A stretch of DNA of 64,000 nucleotides from contig WPDH01000315.1 in the NCBI GenBank assembly GCA_019137255.1, forward strand, positions 1 to 64,000, written 5' to 3'. The position numbers and the translations under genes were made by a program. The stretch is from Corinectria fuckeliana. Lineage: Eukaryota; Ascomycota; Sordariomycetes; Hypocreales; Nectriaceae. The notes under the pieces are model-generated. The model saw only the letters and a list, made by a program, of their open reading frames with translations. It searched no databases and was not told the DNA's origin. Below are positions 1-12,426 of this stretch, piece after piece (within the stretch, counting starts at the first letter, position 1; each line of letters opens with the position of its first letter).

Positions 1-3000
1 TAATAACTATACTACTAGCTAACTTACTAACAGCTAGCTAACTTACTAGCAGCTAGTTTTACCCACTTAAAATCCTAAGCTCTTAGCTATAACTATAAAG
101 CAACCTAGATATACCTAGCTAGTATAATCTTAATACTTAACTACTCTACTCTTATAGTAGACTAAGTGCTTAATATTTAGTTAACTATTTCTCTCTTTTT
201 TACCTCTTTTTTCTTTTTTCCCCCTTTTTTTCTTTTCTCTTTTTCTCCTTCCCTCTTTTTAATTTTTTCCTAGCCCTCTAGAAAATAAGATAACTTTAGT
301 CTTAGCAAAAGGACTATTTACTTATATATAGTAATAGTATAAGAGGCCTAACCTAGGTCTACTATATAAAGGATATAGGTTTTTATCTAATTTTATAGTT
401 TTTCCTATATCTATATAAAATAAAAGCACTATCTACCTTCTAGGTCTATAAAGTATAAATAAATAAATAAAATAATATACAAATAGGTAAAAACAGTATA
501 GTAAGTCTTTACTAAGACTAGGTAAACACTATAGTAAGTAGCTATATAGCTTATATAAGTAATTATAATAATTATAGTACTTAATTATTATAATTAGGGC
601 TCTAATTATAGTAATTATAAAGTTATAGTAATTAGCTTTTATAATAAAAAGAAAAGAGTGAGTATATTATAGTTCTACTAGTTATAACTGCTTAGTCTTA
701 ACCTAGGCTGTAATAAATAAGCAGAGTAGTAATTAATATAATATTAATTAATAGGTTATTAACTAGGTTAATATTAACTAACTTAATATATATAAATAAA
801 TTTAAAACTTAAATAACTAGAAAAAGTATAATTTAGCTTAAATAACTTTTAAATACTAAATATAATATCTTTTAGATATTTTTTAGCTAAAAAATTAAAT
901 TTAGATAATAAAACCTGTTATAATAGTATAAATAAAATAAGATAAAAAATAAAAAGTAGGTTTAAATTATAAGAAAGAAAAAAGTATAATTTATTTAAAA
1001 CTAAGTAAAGTAACTATATTAAGTAAAAACTTTTAACTATTAAGTCTTATATATATTAAACTCTTAAGTGCCTTTTAGCACTATTATATTATAAAGTATA
1101 ATAAGCTTATTTACTTATAATAAATATTTTTTTAAACTTTTCTAAATCTTACCTAGCCTAGTATTAACTATATTAACAGCTAATAGTATATATTACCTTT
1201 TATAAATATTTAATAGCTACTCTTATTATATCTTAGTTATACTCTTAAAATCTATTTTAACCTAAGTATCTTTTTTTATAAACCTTTTTTACTCTTTTTT
1301 CACTCTTATATTATTACTATATTATATATAATAAGTAAGATAGTTAAAATAAAAGATATTAAGATTATAAACTATCTCTCTTTTCCTCTTAAGAAAAGTT
1401 TTTCACTATAAAACCTACTCTTACTATAAGCTAAGCTTAGTATAAAAATAACTTATAATTAATTTAAAAATCTTATTATTAAGACTAAATATAAACTTAA
1501 AGTAATTATCTTAAGAGCTGTTTTTCTTTTAGTCTAAAAAATAGTAATAGTCTTAGCTAATACTATTATAAGCTATACCTAATATATAAGTAGTAAGATT
1601 CTAATCTTACTATCTTTTATAAAAATAATTATAACTACTATTAAAAAAATAGTATTAGCTACCTTTTAAAAAATACCTATTAAGATCTTAACTTAAGTCT
1701 AAGTTACTTATAATAAGAGAATACTTTAGTTCTTAATAGTACTACTATTAAAAGTAATCTCTTCTTATCTTAGTAAAAAGATTATTATTAAGTTACCTAG
1801 TATAACTCTTAATATTATATCTTATATACTATTAGATATTATAATAATTATTAATTATACTTTCCTAAAAGATTACCTCTTACTTATAGTAGTCTTATAT
1901 TATCTTCTTAGTAGAAATATTATAATCTTTTTTTATAAACTAATTATAAATCTCCTAAAGGATAATACTTAGATTCTTATTATTTTTAATATAAATATAT
2001 ATTAGGTCTTATAATAATTTATAATAGTTACTAAGAGAGTCTTAACTAGCTATATAAAAGGTTTACTTAAAAATCTTATAATAAATATCTAATAAGTAAA
2101 TAGTATTAAAGTATATATTATAAAACTATTATAAAGCTATTATATAGTTAGATTTTATTAGTTACTAGTTATATTATTAACTAAACTAATAAATATAAAT
2201 AAACTTTATAACTAAAGTATAATTATAACTATAAAAGTATATTAGACTAAGTCTTATTTAAAGGAGATTTAATCTAGATAATACTTTAAGTGTTTTTACT
2301 TTAAATATATTATATAATACTATTAGGAATAAGCTAGGTATAACTATTATAAGAGAGCTTATTATATAAGAAATATAATATGTTTTATTTTTACTAATAA
2401 GATCCTTTTAGTATATTATAACTATAATAGCTTATACTTAGTATAGTCTTATATATACTATATAGTATAAAAAAAGTAAGAATAAGTAAGAAATACTTAT
2501 ATAAAGAGATTTATATAGTTTAGTATTTTAAGTAAGTAGTATAAATATATAATATACCTACTATAAGATATAATAGTATTAATACTAGTACTAACTATAA
2601 TACTAAAATATTTAGCTTAGAAGAGGCTTAAATAGCTTTTAAAGTAGTTTTAAGCTAAACTAGATTTAAGTCTAAATCTAGCTCTTATTATATTTAGACT
2701 AATTAACTAACTAAGAAAGTAAATACTATTAAAAGTTAGAAAAGATATACTAATACTAATTAGTAATAAAAATAATACTTAAAAAGATAAGAAGGATAAG
2801 TAGTATTAGTAACTTAAACCTAACCTAAGATTAATTAAATTTTAGTATATAATTTAGGTTAAGCCCTATAAGAACTTATTATTATAAGTATATAATTAGC
2901 TTTTCTTATAAAGTAGACTTACTTATAACTTATATTACTATATATATATACTAAGCCTAACTTACTNNTAAGAGGTTTTTTATCTTATAGCTTACTATTA

Positions 3001-3110
3001 GGGTTTTTCCCTCTTATTATAAATTAGTTTAAGTTACTTAGAAGAAGAACTAGATAGCTACTAGCTAAATCAGGTATAAATAAATAAATAAATAAACAGT
3101 TAATAGCAAA
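1..3110. repeat. AT-rich, RIP-degraded transposon relic
   Basis: This stretch is almost pure A/T with TA-rich words, many short CTAG/TTAA runs and no open frame of useful length. By eye, about 1250-3110 matches the reverse complement of 22730-24600. For example, the segment around 2825-2880 (AAGATTAATTAAATTTTAG...AAGCCCTATAAGAACTTATT) recurs inverted near 22955-23010. The run of TAAATAAATAAATAA near 3075 recurs inverted near 22722. Cytosines are depleted as expected from RIP, although no index was computed. It is therefore a truncated, inverted second copy of the hAT-like element at 22.5-28.6 kb. No intact terminal repeat is visible at its right edge. Confidence 0.8.
2967..2968. other. assembly gap (NN)
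   Basis: Two undetermined bases lie inside the AT-rich repeat. They mark an assembly join, so the true distance across this point is unknown. Confidence 0.95.
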
Positions 3111-3459
3111 TTTCATATTATTATTATTAGTAGCAGCCTGCTTAGCTTTTATCTTACACACAGCTTATCTCTCACTAGAATTACTTATTTTCTACTTAAA
3201 AGTTATAATACTATAGTGGAAAAGACCAGCTTAGACCTCGCTCTTTAGCCACACAGCGTCTAGATTCTTAATCAGCTCGGTCTGCTTAAAGAGGGTCATA
3301 AGGTGTATCTGCTAATAAATAACAAGCACACCTACTAGACTAACAGTTCCGAGATTGACCACTCTGATCTGTACGCAGAAATAGAGAGAAAGTAAGCGGT
3401 GTGTCGTCTATTATGGCACTAAACTGCATCTAACGTACGGTAGCCATAGCCATCCTTGG
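3111..3459. other. transition from AT-rich repeat to degraded gene
   Basis: Composition returns to normal across this stretch. It may hold the mutated 5' part of the FAD monooxygenase relic that follows, but I could not follow a frame with confidence. Confidence 0.4.
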
Positions 3460-4471
3460 ATGCTCTTTCGCCGACAGAAGCTTCTTGAGCTGCTACACAA
3501 CCATCTTCCAGAAAGGGACACACAAATCCTCACTGGCAAAAAGGTTGTGTCTATCGACACGCATGCTCAGGGAGTTACGGTACATTACTCCGACGGTACG
3601 GACGGGAAAGAGTCCATGGTCGTTGGCTGTGACGGCGTGCATAGCACCGTCCGACGAATTATGCGTGAGCTGATGCTGAAATCGTCTGTCAAAGCCGCCG
3701 AGAGCGATTCGCTCATGGTGGCGCATACCAGATGCTAGCCGCCCATATAGGACGACTCCCGGACATGGAAGCCGGGCGTTTGTAGGACGCGGTACGACAA
3801 AATAAACATCCAAACGTTTATGCAAAAGGACGAAGGCTGGTTTTTCCCCTATAAGCGGCTTCCCGCACCCATCAGTTAGCCAATGCGCTACACTGAAGAA
3901 GACGCCGAGTCGTTTGCCAGCTCGATGATGGAGTGCCCGATCACACCGGACAAGAAGCTCGGGGATCTTTGGGCTGTTCGAAAGTGGTCCCGCCTGTTTA
4001 ACTTCGAAGAGGGATACATCTAAACATGGCACTGGGACCGCATCATACTAATAGGTGACTCAGTGCACAAGATGACCCCTAACTCGGGACTGGGACTCAA
4101 CCAGGGCTGGCAGGGCGTGGCTGCCCTGACTATTATCCTCCACAAGCTGCTGGCGGGTAACTTAGTTCCCGATACGAAGACCCTAGAAGAGGCATTTGCA
4201 GAGTACAAGAAGAAGACGGAATGGATAGCTAAGAACAGCATGCGGCTTTTAAGTTTGTATACGAGCATCACAGCCTGGCATAATGTGTTGTATAAGGCCA
4301 TCAATTACTGGGGGCCATATTTTAGAGGTGATATAGTTCAAGATGCTTGCTTCTCCCATTGTGAAGAGAGGGATCGTTCTCGATTTTGTGCCAGAGAGGG
4401 GGCTTGTGACTGGTAGAATCAAGTGGATTAACAATGCGCCTTCAGATAAGGATCCTAGTCTTCTCATATAG
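3460..4471 (+). pseudogene. FAD-dependent monooxygenase relic (PaxM-like family)
   Basis: Pieces of a class A flavin monooxygenase lie in order in several frames. First comes a segment with LFRRQKLLELL and the VVGCDGVHSTVRR motif (3460-3730), typical of these enzymes after the N-terminal FAD fold. Next is a broken middle part. Then comes the second FAD/ribityl motif IGDSVHKMTPNSGLG (near 4045-4095), followed by a helical C-terminus that continues in a shifted frame to a stop at 4469-4471. The N-terminal GxGxxG segment is missing and several stops interrupt the middle. Relatives act in fungal meroterpenoid and indole-diterpene pathways as epoxidases. No terpene cyclase or prenyltransferase is visible nearby, so this is an orphan remnant next to the AT-rich relic. 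Confidence 0.8.
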
Positions 4472-5032
4472 CCGATGAAGTCAATTTGCAAACTTACAGA
4501 ACCTATCAGTTGCCTGTCTATTAAGGGAAGTTATCACAGACTGTATTCTGAGGGAGGTGGTATTTATCAATCTCTAAAGTAACTCTTCCCCCCTTATAGT
4601 TCCCTTATTGTCCCTTTTATTCTTACAAATATCCTCCTAATATACCATATGCTTTAATCATATGCGAAAAGAGTCATTAAATAGCCGACAAAGAGCTAGC
4701 ATCCCTTAGAAGAGGTAGGCAGCTTGTTCTTATAAGTTAGGCTATCTATACTACGTTACGAACATCTCTATAGTTCAGAGACCTAGTACAGGGTTATATC
4801 ACATTTAGCGTCATCTAATAAACTAAGTGACAACCGAAATTGTGTGAATTTCTATCGAGGCCCAGCTCGAAGACCTCTAAAGGTGAAGAGTAATGATAAA
4901 CGAGTGACATGAAAAAAAGAACACGATACTAACCCTCTAGGCCATCTCGAAAGAACGAAAAAAGGTTGTGGCTAGGCCTTCTGCTTTGGCATCCACTGCT
5001 TGATCAGAAGTCGCCAGCTTTGAAATCACCAT
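4472..5032. other. intergenic
   Basis: No gene is recognised. It contains the 3' flank of the small secreted protein gene, which is on the minus strand. Confidence 0.5.
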
Positions 5033-5821
5033 CTAGCCCATAAGCCCCTGAACCAGGTCGAGAGCAGTCTTGACGATCCAGTTAAAGTTAACGTAGGAAA
5101 GGATGCTGCTGGTGGCAGACATGGAGTTCTGTACCAGGCTGTCGATGTTGACCTTGCCCAGCAGCGACGAGGCAGTAGAACCGATGTATGAGAGGATAGA
5201 GCTACCCGGAAGAGTTGAGATATCCTTGTGATACATTAGTCCATTGCCCACAGAATTCTAAATGTGATTCATAACTCACCACGGCACGAGTCGCGAGCTT
5301 AGAAGTCTCACTTCCGATGTTGCTTGCCACGCTGTTCAGGTCAAGGGATGAAATGGTCTTGTTGACAAATCCAAGGCCTTCCTGAGCCATCTTGTCAAAG
5401 TCAAGGGAGCCCTGGGTGGATCAGTAAAAGTCTTTATTTACCGGACAGCATCTAGACTTACATTGTTGATTTGATCGATGATGCCCTGGGCATAGTGGTT
5501 GATGGTGGTAGACCATACGGAGGTTGTGCTGTCCTTGCTGTTATCGGCGTTGCTGGAGGCCGAGCTTCCGGTGAAGCCGCTCAGCAAGTTCGAGAGGTCG
5601 AACTTGATATCAATGGTCAGTGGTGCCAACCAGCCATTTCAGGTGGAACTACTCACGTCATCGTCGGGGGCCTGGCTGGCCTTGGCCTGGACAGGAGTGG
5701 CTCTGGCAACGAGGCCTGGGGCTTCGCCGGCGTTGGCTATGGCCGACTTGGCGCTGGGCGCGGCGGAGACATGGCCGGCAACAGCGGCGGTGAGGACAAA
5801 GAGAGTGTTGAAGAACTGCAT
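5033..5821 (-). CDS. small secreted cysteine-free protein, 209 aa, four exons
   Basis: The gene model has exons 5821-5657, 5602-5462, 5411-5280 and 5224-5033. Its three introns are 54, 50 and 49 nt, all phase 0, with GTGAGT or GTAAGT donors, CTGAC- or CTAAT-like branch sites and AAG or CAG acceptors. The product starts MQFFNTLFVLTAAVAGHVSA, a clear signal peptide of about 20 residues. It continues with a short Ala-rich propeptide-like stretch (residues 21-50), then an alpha-helical, Ser/Leu/Asn-rich body. The mature protein contains no cysteine, unusual for a fungal effector-sized secreted protein. I do not recognise the family. The clean splice sites and intact frame contrast with the broken genes on both sides. 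It probably acts outside the cell. Confidence 0.8.
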
Positions 5822-7423
5822 TTTGAAGCTTGGAGATGAATGCTGGGAGTTTGATGAAGTGATTGAGTAGTGGAATGAAGTCGAAAGAGTGATCGGTTGT
5901 CTGGCAAGCGAGTGTAGAAAGGAATGTGGTAAAGGGAATGAAGGCCGGCTTCGGATTGATGGTCTTGTTGATTGTGATGGTGGTGATGAGGGTGAAGAGA
6001 AAGTATTAGAAACCTGGAGGAGGTGGTCATTTTATACAAAATATCTCGCTCAAGTCGGGACCGATTTAACATGGAGTTACACTGTCAGATGGCCCTCATC
6101 TCAGGCTCTTTGGGCGTATGAGACAGGTTCTGGTTGGAAAAGCGATAGACTCGTGATCTGCATCTCAACATGGAACATACCAAGTTTCAAAGTAAAGACA
6201 TAAACATCTGCTAGGGTGATTATTAATGAAAATGATTTATATGCAATAGCGATTAATCTCTGCTGCATTATCAGCCATCCTAACTTTGAGGTGATCTCTC
6301 TGCTAGAGTGCCGATCGAGGCAACGGAAGTGCGAACTACCAAATGATCTGCATTAAACAAACATAACTTAAAGGTCAGTTCGCAGCAGCCGCTCTCGGAC
6401 CTTTACCTAAAACAGTCAGCGCTTAGACCCCTGAATCCTGCCTTTAGACCTGATTCGGTTAAAACATGTTAAAGTTAGGTAGTTGAATGCTTACCCTTAT
6501 GCATGGGCTCCCTCTAACGCTCAGGTAAAGGAAACATCATCAGAGTCTATCTGAAGCTACCTTGGGAGACCTGGTCAGGCTATTCATTACCTGGCTAATC
6601 CATCCTCACGAGGATCGTAAGAAGCACATCGAACCTTAAACACCGCTGTCTGCAATAACAAACCCTCTGCAATACCGAAGGCATAACCGCTTCCTGATAA
6701 ATTTGCCCTACACATAGATGTCCTGTTAGTGCCCCTGCTCACTTTCATTTGAGACAGCAATAGCCTGTAGCAGCTTGCTGAGAACGGTCCTGCATTAACA
6801 ATTGTATTAAGGAGTCATCTAGGGTTGACAAGCTCAGCCCTAAGCAGCCGGGTTCCGAGCCGATCGGCAGTCGTCCCATCCCTTTGAGCGTGCGAAGGCT
6901 CCAGTGGAGACTTTGTAGGGATGTTTGGCTAATCGCTGAGAACGGTACGTATAGGCACATCAAAATCTAGTGATGCTCGTACTGTGACAGCATGGCTTTA
7001 TATTATGTTTTCAGTCCCTATACACCTAATAAAGTGCGATGTAGTGATGCAGACGAAATGCTGCAGATGGTAATAAAGCGGATGACTCCAAGGTGCTAAT
7101 TAAACGGCTGTCTTAGTCACGAAATCGCTGTCAACAACAAGTACATAACATGATCACCTCAATCCTCACCAGAGTGGCCACCCTACAGCCCAGACCTCTG
7201 TCGTCAAACCACGCTCTATTCACATCCTGAAATACCGCGTATATTCTACCGCCTTTTCACAACTAGTTCATTCCACGTTTCGTACCCTGGTCAGTCATTG
7301 CAACCGTAGCGCACATCACGAGTCAAGGCTGCCGCTCGGTCGCCTCCCACCCATACGCCGATGTAACGTCGAAGAGAGACCAATCCGACGAAATCATGGT
7401 GCGGCCAGACTTTACAGGGACAC
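5822..7423. other. intergenic, no gene recognised
   Basis: Promoter side of the secreted-protein gene, followed by featureless sequence. An imperfect inverted repeat is visible: CCTTTACCT near 6400 against AGGTAAAGG near 6524. It could be the trace of a small MITE, but I see no target duplication. Confidence 0.4.
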
Positions 7424-8450
7424 ATGGGAGACTTGGGACCGTTCGCCGCATTAGTGCCAATTAATCTTCAAAGCGACTACCCCTATTGTTACTTTTACGT
7501 CGATAGGGTCCTTTTGAACAATATCGATCAGACGAATATCAACAATGCATTCCTTAGTGATATGAAGGAGGACCTAGAGATGTGTGAGATTCAGGTGGTC
7601 ACTAGCATGCTATCTCAAATGCTCTTTACCAGTCATACCTCACATCCTGTCTGCGACACTTCTTGACCTTGAGCATTGCAGGCACTTTTATCTGGAACAT
7701 CATCTATGTGACCGGGCATCCCATCTCATCTGCGATTAGCCCGACTTTCGTTACGTTAAGTCATTTTGTCCCTCCAGGTTGGATGGGGCTTGCCACTCTT
7801 TGCACCTCGGCTGTCCGCCATACCATTCACTCGACGTCCTACGCTTCTTCGTCGGATTCTTTGAGTACGGCTCTCTTCAGATGTGTTCTCTCCCAGGCTT
7901 AACAGGGCATACTGTTCGGATAATGCTATTTTTGCTTGCAGGTCTCGCTTCTACTCTAGCATCTAAGGGTCATAGTATACGCCCCAAGAAATCAAAAGCG
8001 AGCCATGGTGTTTTGGCTCGCCGGTTAGGTTGGACCTATCCTCAGTTTCTTTCAGGCCTCTGCGAATACATACCTCAACAGGGTACCATGTCAGGCAGGC
8101 TGTATAGGCTGTTTTGCACACAAGCTAATTGGCTGTGATAGGGTGGCGGCCTTTTATCATCGACGGCATCCACACGCTGCCACCCGCGGTCACCGGTTAC
8201 TTCGTCTTTCCACCCCTTCCACAAGACGATCGAAATATATGGTGGACAACTGAACCCGAATGTGCGCTTTCCGTTGGAAGAATGCAAGCAATTAAACGAG
8301 CAGGAAAGAAGCGCTGGACGAGGCCAAGTTCACCGTAATTATACACAGCTGGCAAACCTATTTTCTATGTGCGTCTGGGCTCTCGAGAATATCCTGAGAT
8401 CAACAACTCCAAGTTTTCACTGCGCAAGAGCAAAATGTTTGAGCTACGGC
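7424..8450 (+). pseudogene. MFS anion:cation symporter relic (pantothenate/allantoate permease type)
   Basis: Frame-shifted pieces of a Dal5/Fen2/Tna1-type permease follow each other. The first membrane segment region contains NNIDQTNINNAFLSDMKEDL (7500-7580), a hallmark of this family. Next come a TLCTSAVRHT-LDVLRFFVGFFEYGSL region (7795-7880) and the central GWRPFIIDGIHTLP...GYFVFPPLP region (8140-8220). After these is the cytoplasmic-loop region around RMQAIKRAGKKRW. The reading frame changes at least three times; introns may explain some changes. The shift near 8310-8325 breaks continuous similarity and is a real frameshift. The C-terminal six helices are absent. These carriers import vitamins or ureides at the plasma membrane; this copy cannot be functional as read. 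Confidence 0.75.
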
Positions 8451-8608
8451 TAAGGCAGATGTATGCCTCTGTTTACCACATGGATATTCGTCCTCATAGC
8501 CTTCATCTGGATTTGGCTTGCTGACGGAAGCAGTTTAACATGTGATGTACTCCCCATTTTATAGCTTGGTCTTCTGTTGTTTTTGTTGCTTTTACGCCTC
8601 TAATCCAA

Positions 8609-10217
8609 TTATAGGTATGGCCGATGAGTCACCTGGATGTTACCCGTCACAATAGTATTTGTCTGAAGATAGTCCTCGATGCCATACTTGCTTCCTTCGC
8701 GGCCGAGGCCCGATTGCTTGATACCGCCGAAACTACAGCAGCAAGAAAAGACAAGGGTTAGCGAGCAATCTTCAAGAAGCTAGAACTGGAAAGGAACTTA
8801 CGGAGCTGCTGCGTTTGAGATAATGCCGGTGTTAACAGCCACCATGCCATACTCTAGCGTCGCTGAAGCGAGCGGCACGGTTGAGGTCCTGCGTGAATAT
8901 GTATGAAGCCAATCCCACGTCGCACTTTTGGCTGCCGCAATGACCTCGTCTTTGGTATCGAAGCTGAAGATGGGGGCTACAAGGCCGAAGATCTCCTCTG
9001 AAACGAGGCGCATGTTGCTGCCCACGTAAGTGAGAACAGTTGGCTCGTAGAAGTTGGGGCTAGGAGGGTCATTAGTTGTCAAGTCCAGTAGCCTTTCTTG
9101 CATGGAAAAGGGCCAAATGCATGTTGATTTTAGTATTGAACTCACCTAGGTCAGGTCGCTTCTTGCCTTTAATCTCCACCTTGGCACCCAGCTTGACCGC
9201 ATCCTCTACGAGACCAGAGACTCGTTCTGCTGCCACGGGGTTGACGAGCGGGCCGTGAGTGGTCATGTTATCGAAGCCATGTCTAACCTGGAATTTGCTA
9301 ACGGCCTCCTTAAGCTTGGTGATGAACTTTCCGTAGATGCCCTTTTGCATAAAAATACGGTTAGAGCGGACGCAAGTTTGGCCAGATGACTTGAACTTAC
9401 TCCTAATAGTGCTAGTCATGGCTAAGTCGAGGTCAGCATCGTCGAAGACGATAAAGGGAGCGTTTCCGCCGAGTTCGAGACTAAGCTTCTTAAGGGTGTC
9501 GCTAGATTGGCGCATGAGAATCTTTCCAACTCTCGTCGAGCCCGTAAAGGAGATCTTCTTGATGATTTCTGAGCTGCATAGCGTCTGTCTGATCTCGGGA
9601 GTGTTCTCCAAGGCAGAAGCAATATTCACAACGCCCGCTGGGACGCCCGCGTTCTCGCCAAGTACCGCCAGGGCATTCGCAGCGAACGGCGTCTCGCCGG
9701 CGGTCTTGACAACGACGGTGCAGCTGGCAGCCAAGGCCGGGGCGAGCTTCCGTCTTACTATGGCGGCGGGGAAGTTCCAACTAGAGATGACGTAGGATCA
9801 GCATTCGGCACTGTTTGAGGTGCCAAGTTGCATGGGAGCGGAGAGAAAAAACATGGTGTGATGAGACCGCAGACGCTAACGGGTTCCTTGATGGCAGAGG
9901 TCCTGAAACCAGGAGCGCTGTGAGGGATGACGTCGCCGTAGACGCGAGCGGCTTCCTCGGAGTACCACTCAAGGAAGCTGGCGGCAAAGGAGACCTCGCC
10001 CAGAGCACCGGGCTTGGCCTTTCCGTTCTCCCCGGTGATCAAGGTGGCCAGGTCTGGAATACGTGTAAATGCGCCGGTCAGTGACGGACGGCTGGGCGCA
10101 CAACTTACCGGTGACGTCGAATCTCTTGCCGGAGACGGACTCGACCCATCGGTTGTTGACCCAGTTCTTATCTTGGAACAGCGAGGCATCTTTGAGCTGG
10201 GGGGTAAAGGTCGACAT
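8609..10217 (-). pseudogene. succinate-semialdehyde dehydrogenase-like ALDH, degraded
   Basis: The start is ATG at 10215-10217. Much of an NAD(P)-dependent aldehyde dehydrogenase is readable: the nucleotide-binding region, the general-base glutamate in LELGGNAPF and the catalytic cysteine in SSGQTCVRSN. The C-terminal FGGIKQSGLGREGSKYG follows, ending at TAA 8609-8611. Several lesions are visible. About 60 residues are missing between exon 1 (ends 10109) and exon 2 (starts 10053). The intron at about 9790-9855 and the one at about 9070-9145 splice one base out of frame when canonical sites are used. A pair of compensating indels near 8920 and 8857 replaces a VGLASYIFTQDLNRAARF-type stretch with shifted sequence. 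The last intron (8742-8802) looks normal. In GABA degradation the family oxidises succinate semialdehyde; this copy is probably dead. Confidence 0.8.
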
Positions 10218-10908
10218 GGCGACTGAGGAGGGGGATGTGATGCGAAAAATGGGTGACGATGTCGTAGGGTGTGTTAGAATATGAGAGTGGAAGTGGTGCA
10301 GGGCGGATGAAGACAACACCTTCCTCTCATGAAGGGTGTCTGTCAATGTTACGTCAAGGTCAATTAAGGCCTAGAGGCCGGGGTTGGTTTGTCATGATGG
10401 AAGACGAGGAAGCCGAAAGCCGGCCAGACGATTGGGGCAAGTGACAGCGGGTTTTCAGACTTGTTTCGGCTGCAAATCAGATCCTGCCAGTTTGGTTTGC
10501 GAGGTGAAGCTCGCCCCAGGGGTCTGCATGATGCGCTAACTCGATAAGCTATTTCGTTGAGGTTGCTCTCATTTGTTTGACTCCTTTGGGTGGACATGTG
10601 CCGAGACGTCGGAGCCGGCCTCCGATCTAGGTTCCGAACCTGCGGAACTTGAACAAACAGCACGAGCATCACGTGCGACTCGTCTAGAAACAAGTCCCAG
10701 GGCCAGAGAGATTATCCATATCGTCTACTAGCACATCGTTTCTGTCACATTTCGCTCGCGTTGGTTTGCCCGCAGACCGCCATGATGCTCGCCAGCGCCG
10801 AGCGGGTCTCGCGGGGGGTCCGGCCAGGGTACCCGTCTCGCGGAAACAAGTCGATACTCTTATGACGGTCCTTCCAACACACGGTGCGAACCACGAGTAG
10901 CATACTGA
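10218..10908. other. intergenic between divergent ALDH and ankyrin relics
   Basis: About 690 bases with no recognised gene. It would hold the promoters of both flanking relics, and possibly a lost first exon of the ankyrin gene. Confidence 0.4.
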
Positions 10909-12011
10909 AATCACGACTTCGACATCCATGCCGAATATACTATTCTTTTCCCCTTCGAAGACGATGATAGAGTCGACGGCCTATCGTTCGAGATCGAGCG
11001 ATATCAAAGCGAAACGGATCAAGACGTCGAACTCGTCAGATATCGCACCGTGTGGTTTGATGTGGGATTGGACCACAGCATTGGCTCTACCACAGGCGAG
11101 GACGATACAGCTGAAGACCAATTGTCAGAGGGACTACGGAAATTGCAGCTGGATCCAGGAGATGTTCTAGTCACTGCATGTGTTGAGGACGATAGCCCCG
11201 AACCAGCATCGGCTTTATTCAGAAGTGCGGCTCTCGCTGGACGAGTTGAAGAGATGAAAGAGTTGCTTGCAATTTCACCAGATGCTAGTGCTTTTATCAA
11301 CATCAGAAGCAAGGACGGAGAGTCATTCCTGGGCGACGCTATGTGCAATGGGCACATTAAAGCAACAGATTTCCTCCTCAGTCAGGGTATTGAGGTCAAT
11401 TCGGCAGACAACAAAGGACATACACCCCTGATAGAGGCATCCCTCTGGGGACATGTCAAAATTGTTGACATCTTGCAGAGAGCAGGAGCCGACAGGGCGA
11501 TGACAGACTGACAAGGCATGACAGCAGCAGACCTCGCGGACGAATCCGATAGAAATGATGAGGAAAGACACGACCGTCACAAAAAAAAATATTCCAAGGA
11601 TCCCTTTGTCAAAAATAGACACCGAAGGATTATCCGGTGCTTGCTTGATCATGGACTGCGTGGGCTGTCAAGTTGGCAAACAAAGAGTATTCCCTGTAAC
11701 GATCTTACGGATGCATTCTTCTACAAGTCTAAGACCACGAGCACAATCTCATTCTTGGTATCTACTGCCGGCATCCCGATTTCAACGCAATCAAAGACTG
11801 CAGCATTCCTTAATCGTGGCAATCCATTCCCTGTTGTTGCTGCCGTGAGCTGGACGGGCCGAGGCAATAGGCAGTTTCTTCCCCAAAACGGCTACAGCGT
11901 GCACAAATCATTGTGAGCCAACCGCCATGTGACTCTTGTGCAGCGCTTTCGAGCGTTGCTCGGCAGCGGCTCGGGATCCAGTTCAACATCAAAGTGATTA
12001 GTATTAGGTAG
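10909..12011 (+). pseudogene. ankyrin-repeat protein with deaminase-like C-terminus, broken
   Basis: One frame is open from 10909 to 11511, then again from 11515 to 11916, separated only by a TGA at 11512-11514. It encodes an acidic N-terminal segment and two or three ankyrin repeats (about 11200-11510, including GHTPLIEASLWGHVKIVDIL). A charged linker and a segment with TAGIPISTQSKTAAFLNRGN follow. After a frame change, 11895-12011 encodes a short tail with a PPCDSC zinc-binding motif. From memory, fungal ankyrin proteins of this kind end in a cytidine-deaminase-fold (DYW/SsdA-like) domain, where an HAE motif precedes PCxxC. Here the HAE region is missing, apparently by deletion between about 11890 and 11900. 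No start codon is found in frame, so the first exon is missing or unrecognised. The deaminase assignment rests on remembered motifs. Confidence 0.6.
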
Positions 12012-12426
12012 TTGCCGCTGGACCATCCCTGAGCAGAATTCTTAGAACTATAATTGGTCCAAAGGCTGGAACGGGCCCCATTTCCGGCTTTAATACTTGA
12101 GTAGGTACGGACAATACTGTCAAGCCAAGCGAAATTGTGAGAGAACGATTATAAGTATTGTGTAATAGCTTAAGTTAGAGTTTTCCTGGGGAATCTCTTT
12201 TTCTCCTCGTAAACAATTATTTTGCACAAGTTGCATATGACTTCGTTTGTGCTCCTGGCGATACCAGAATTCTGCCATCTTATCGGTCACCGCCTGCTGA
12301 ATCAGGGCCAGCCCCGCATAGGTCTGAGGCTGACCCGAAGTCGACCCGTTTTTTAACATCAACAATACCTTGGTGATTTCACCAACAACAAAGAATCTCA
12401 GCATTATCGCCAGAACCTGAAATACG
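12012..12426. other. intergenic, promoter of HNH gene
   Basis: About 415 bases with no recognised coding content, immediately upstream of the HNH gene. Confidence 0.4.

Noticed and set aside
10364..10929. Minus-strand frames upstream of the aldehyde dehydrogenase relic
   Set aside because: No similarity and no splice signals; lies in the divergent intergenic region.
12120..12404. Minus-strand 94-codon frame upstream of the HNH gene
   Set aside because: No recognisable motif, and it overlaps the likely promoter of an intact gene.
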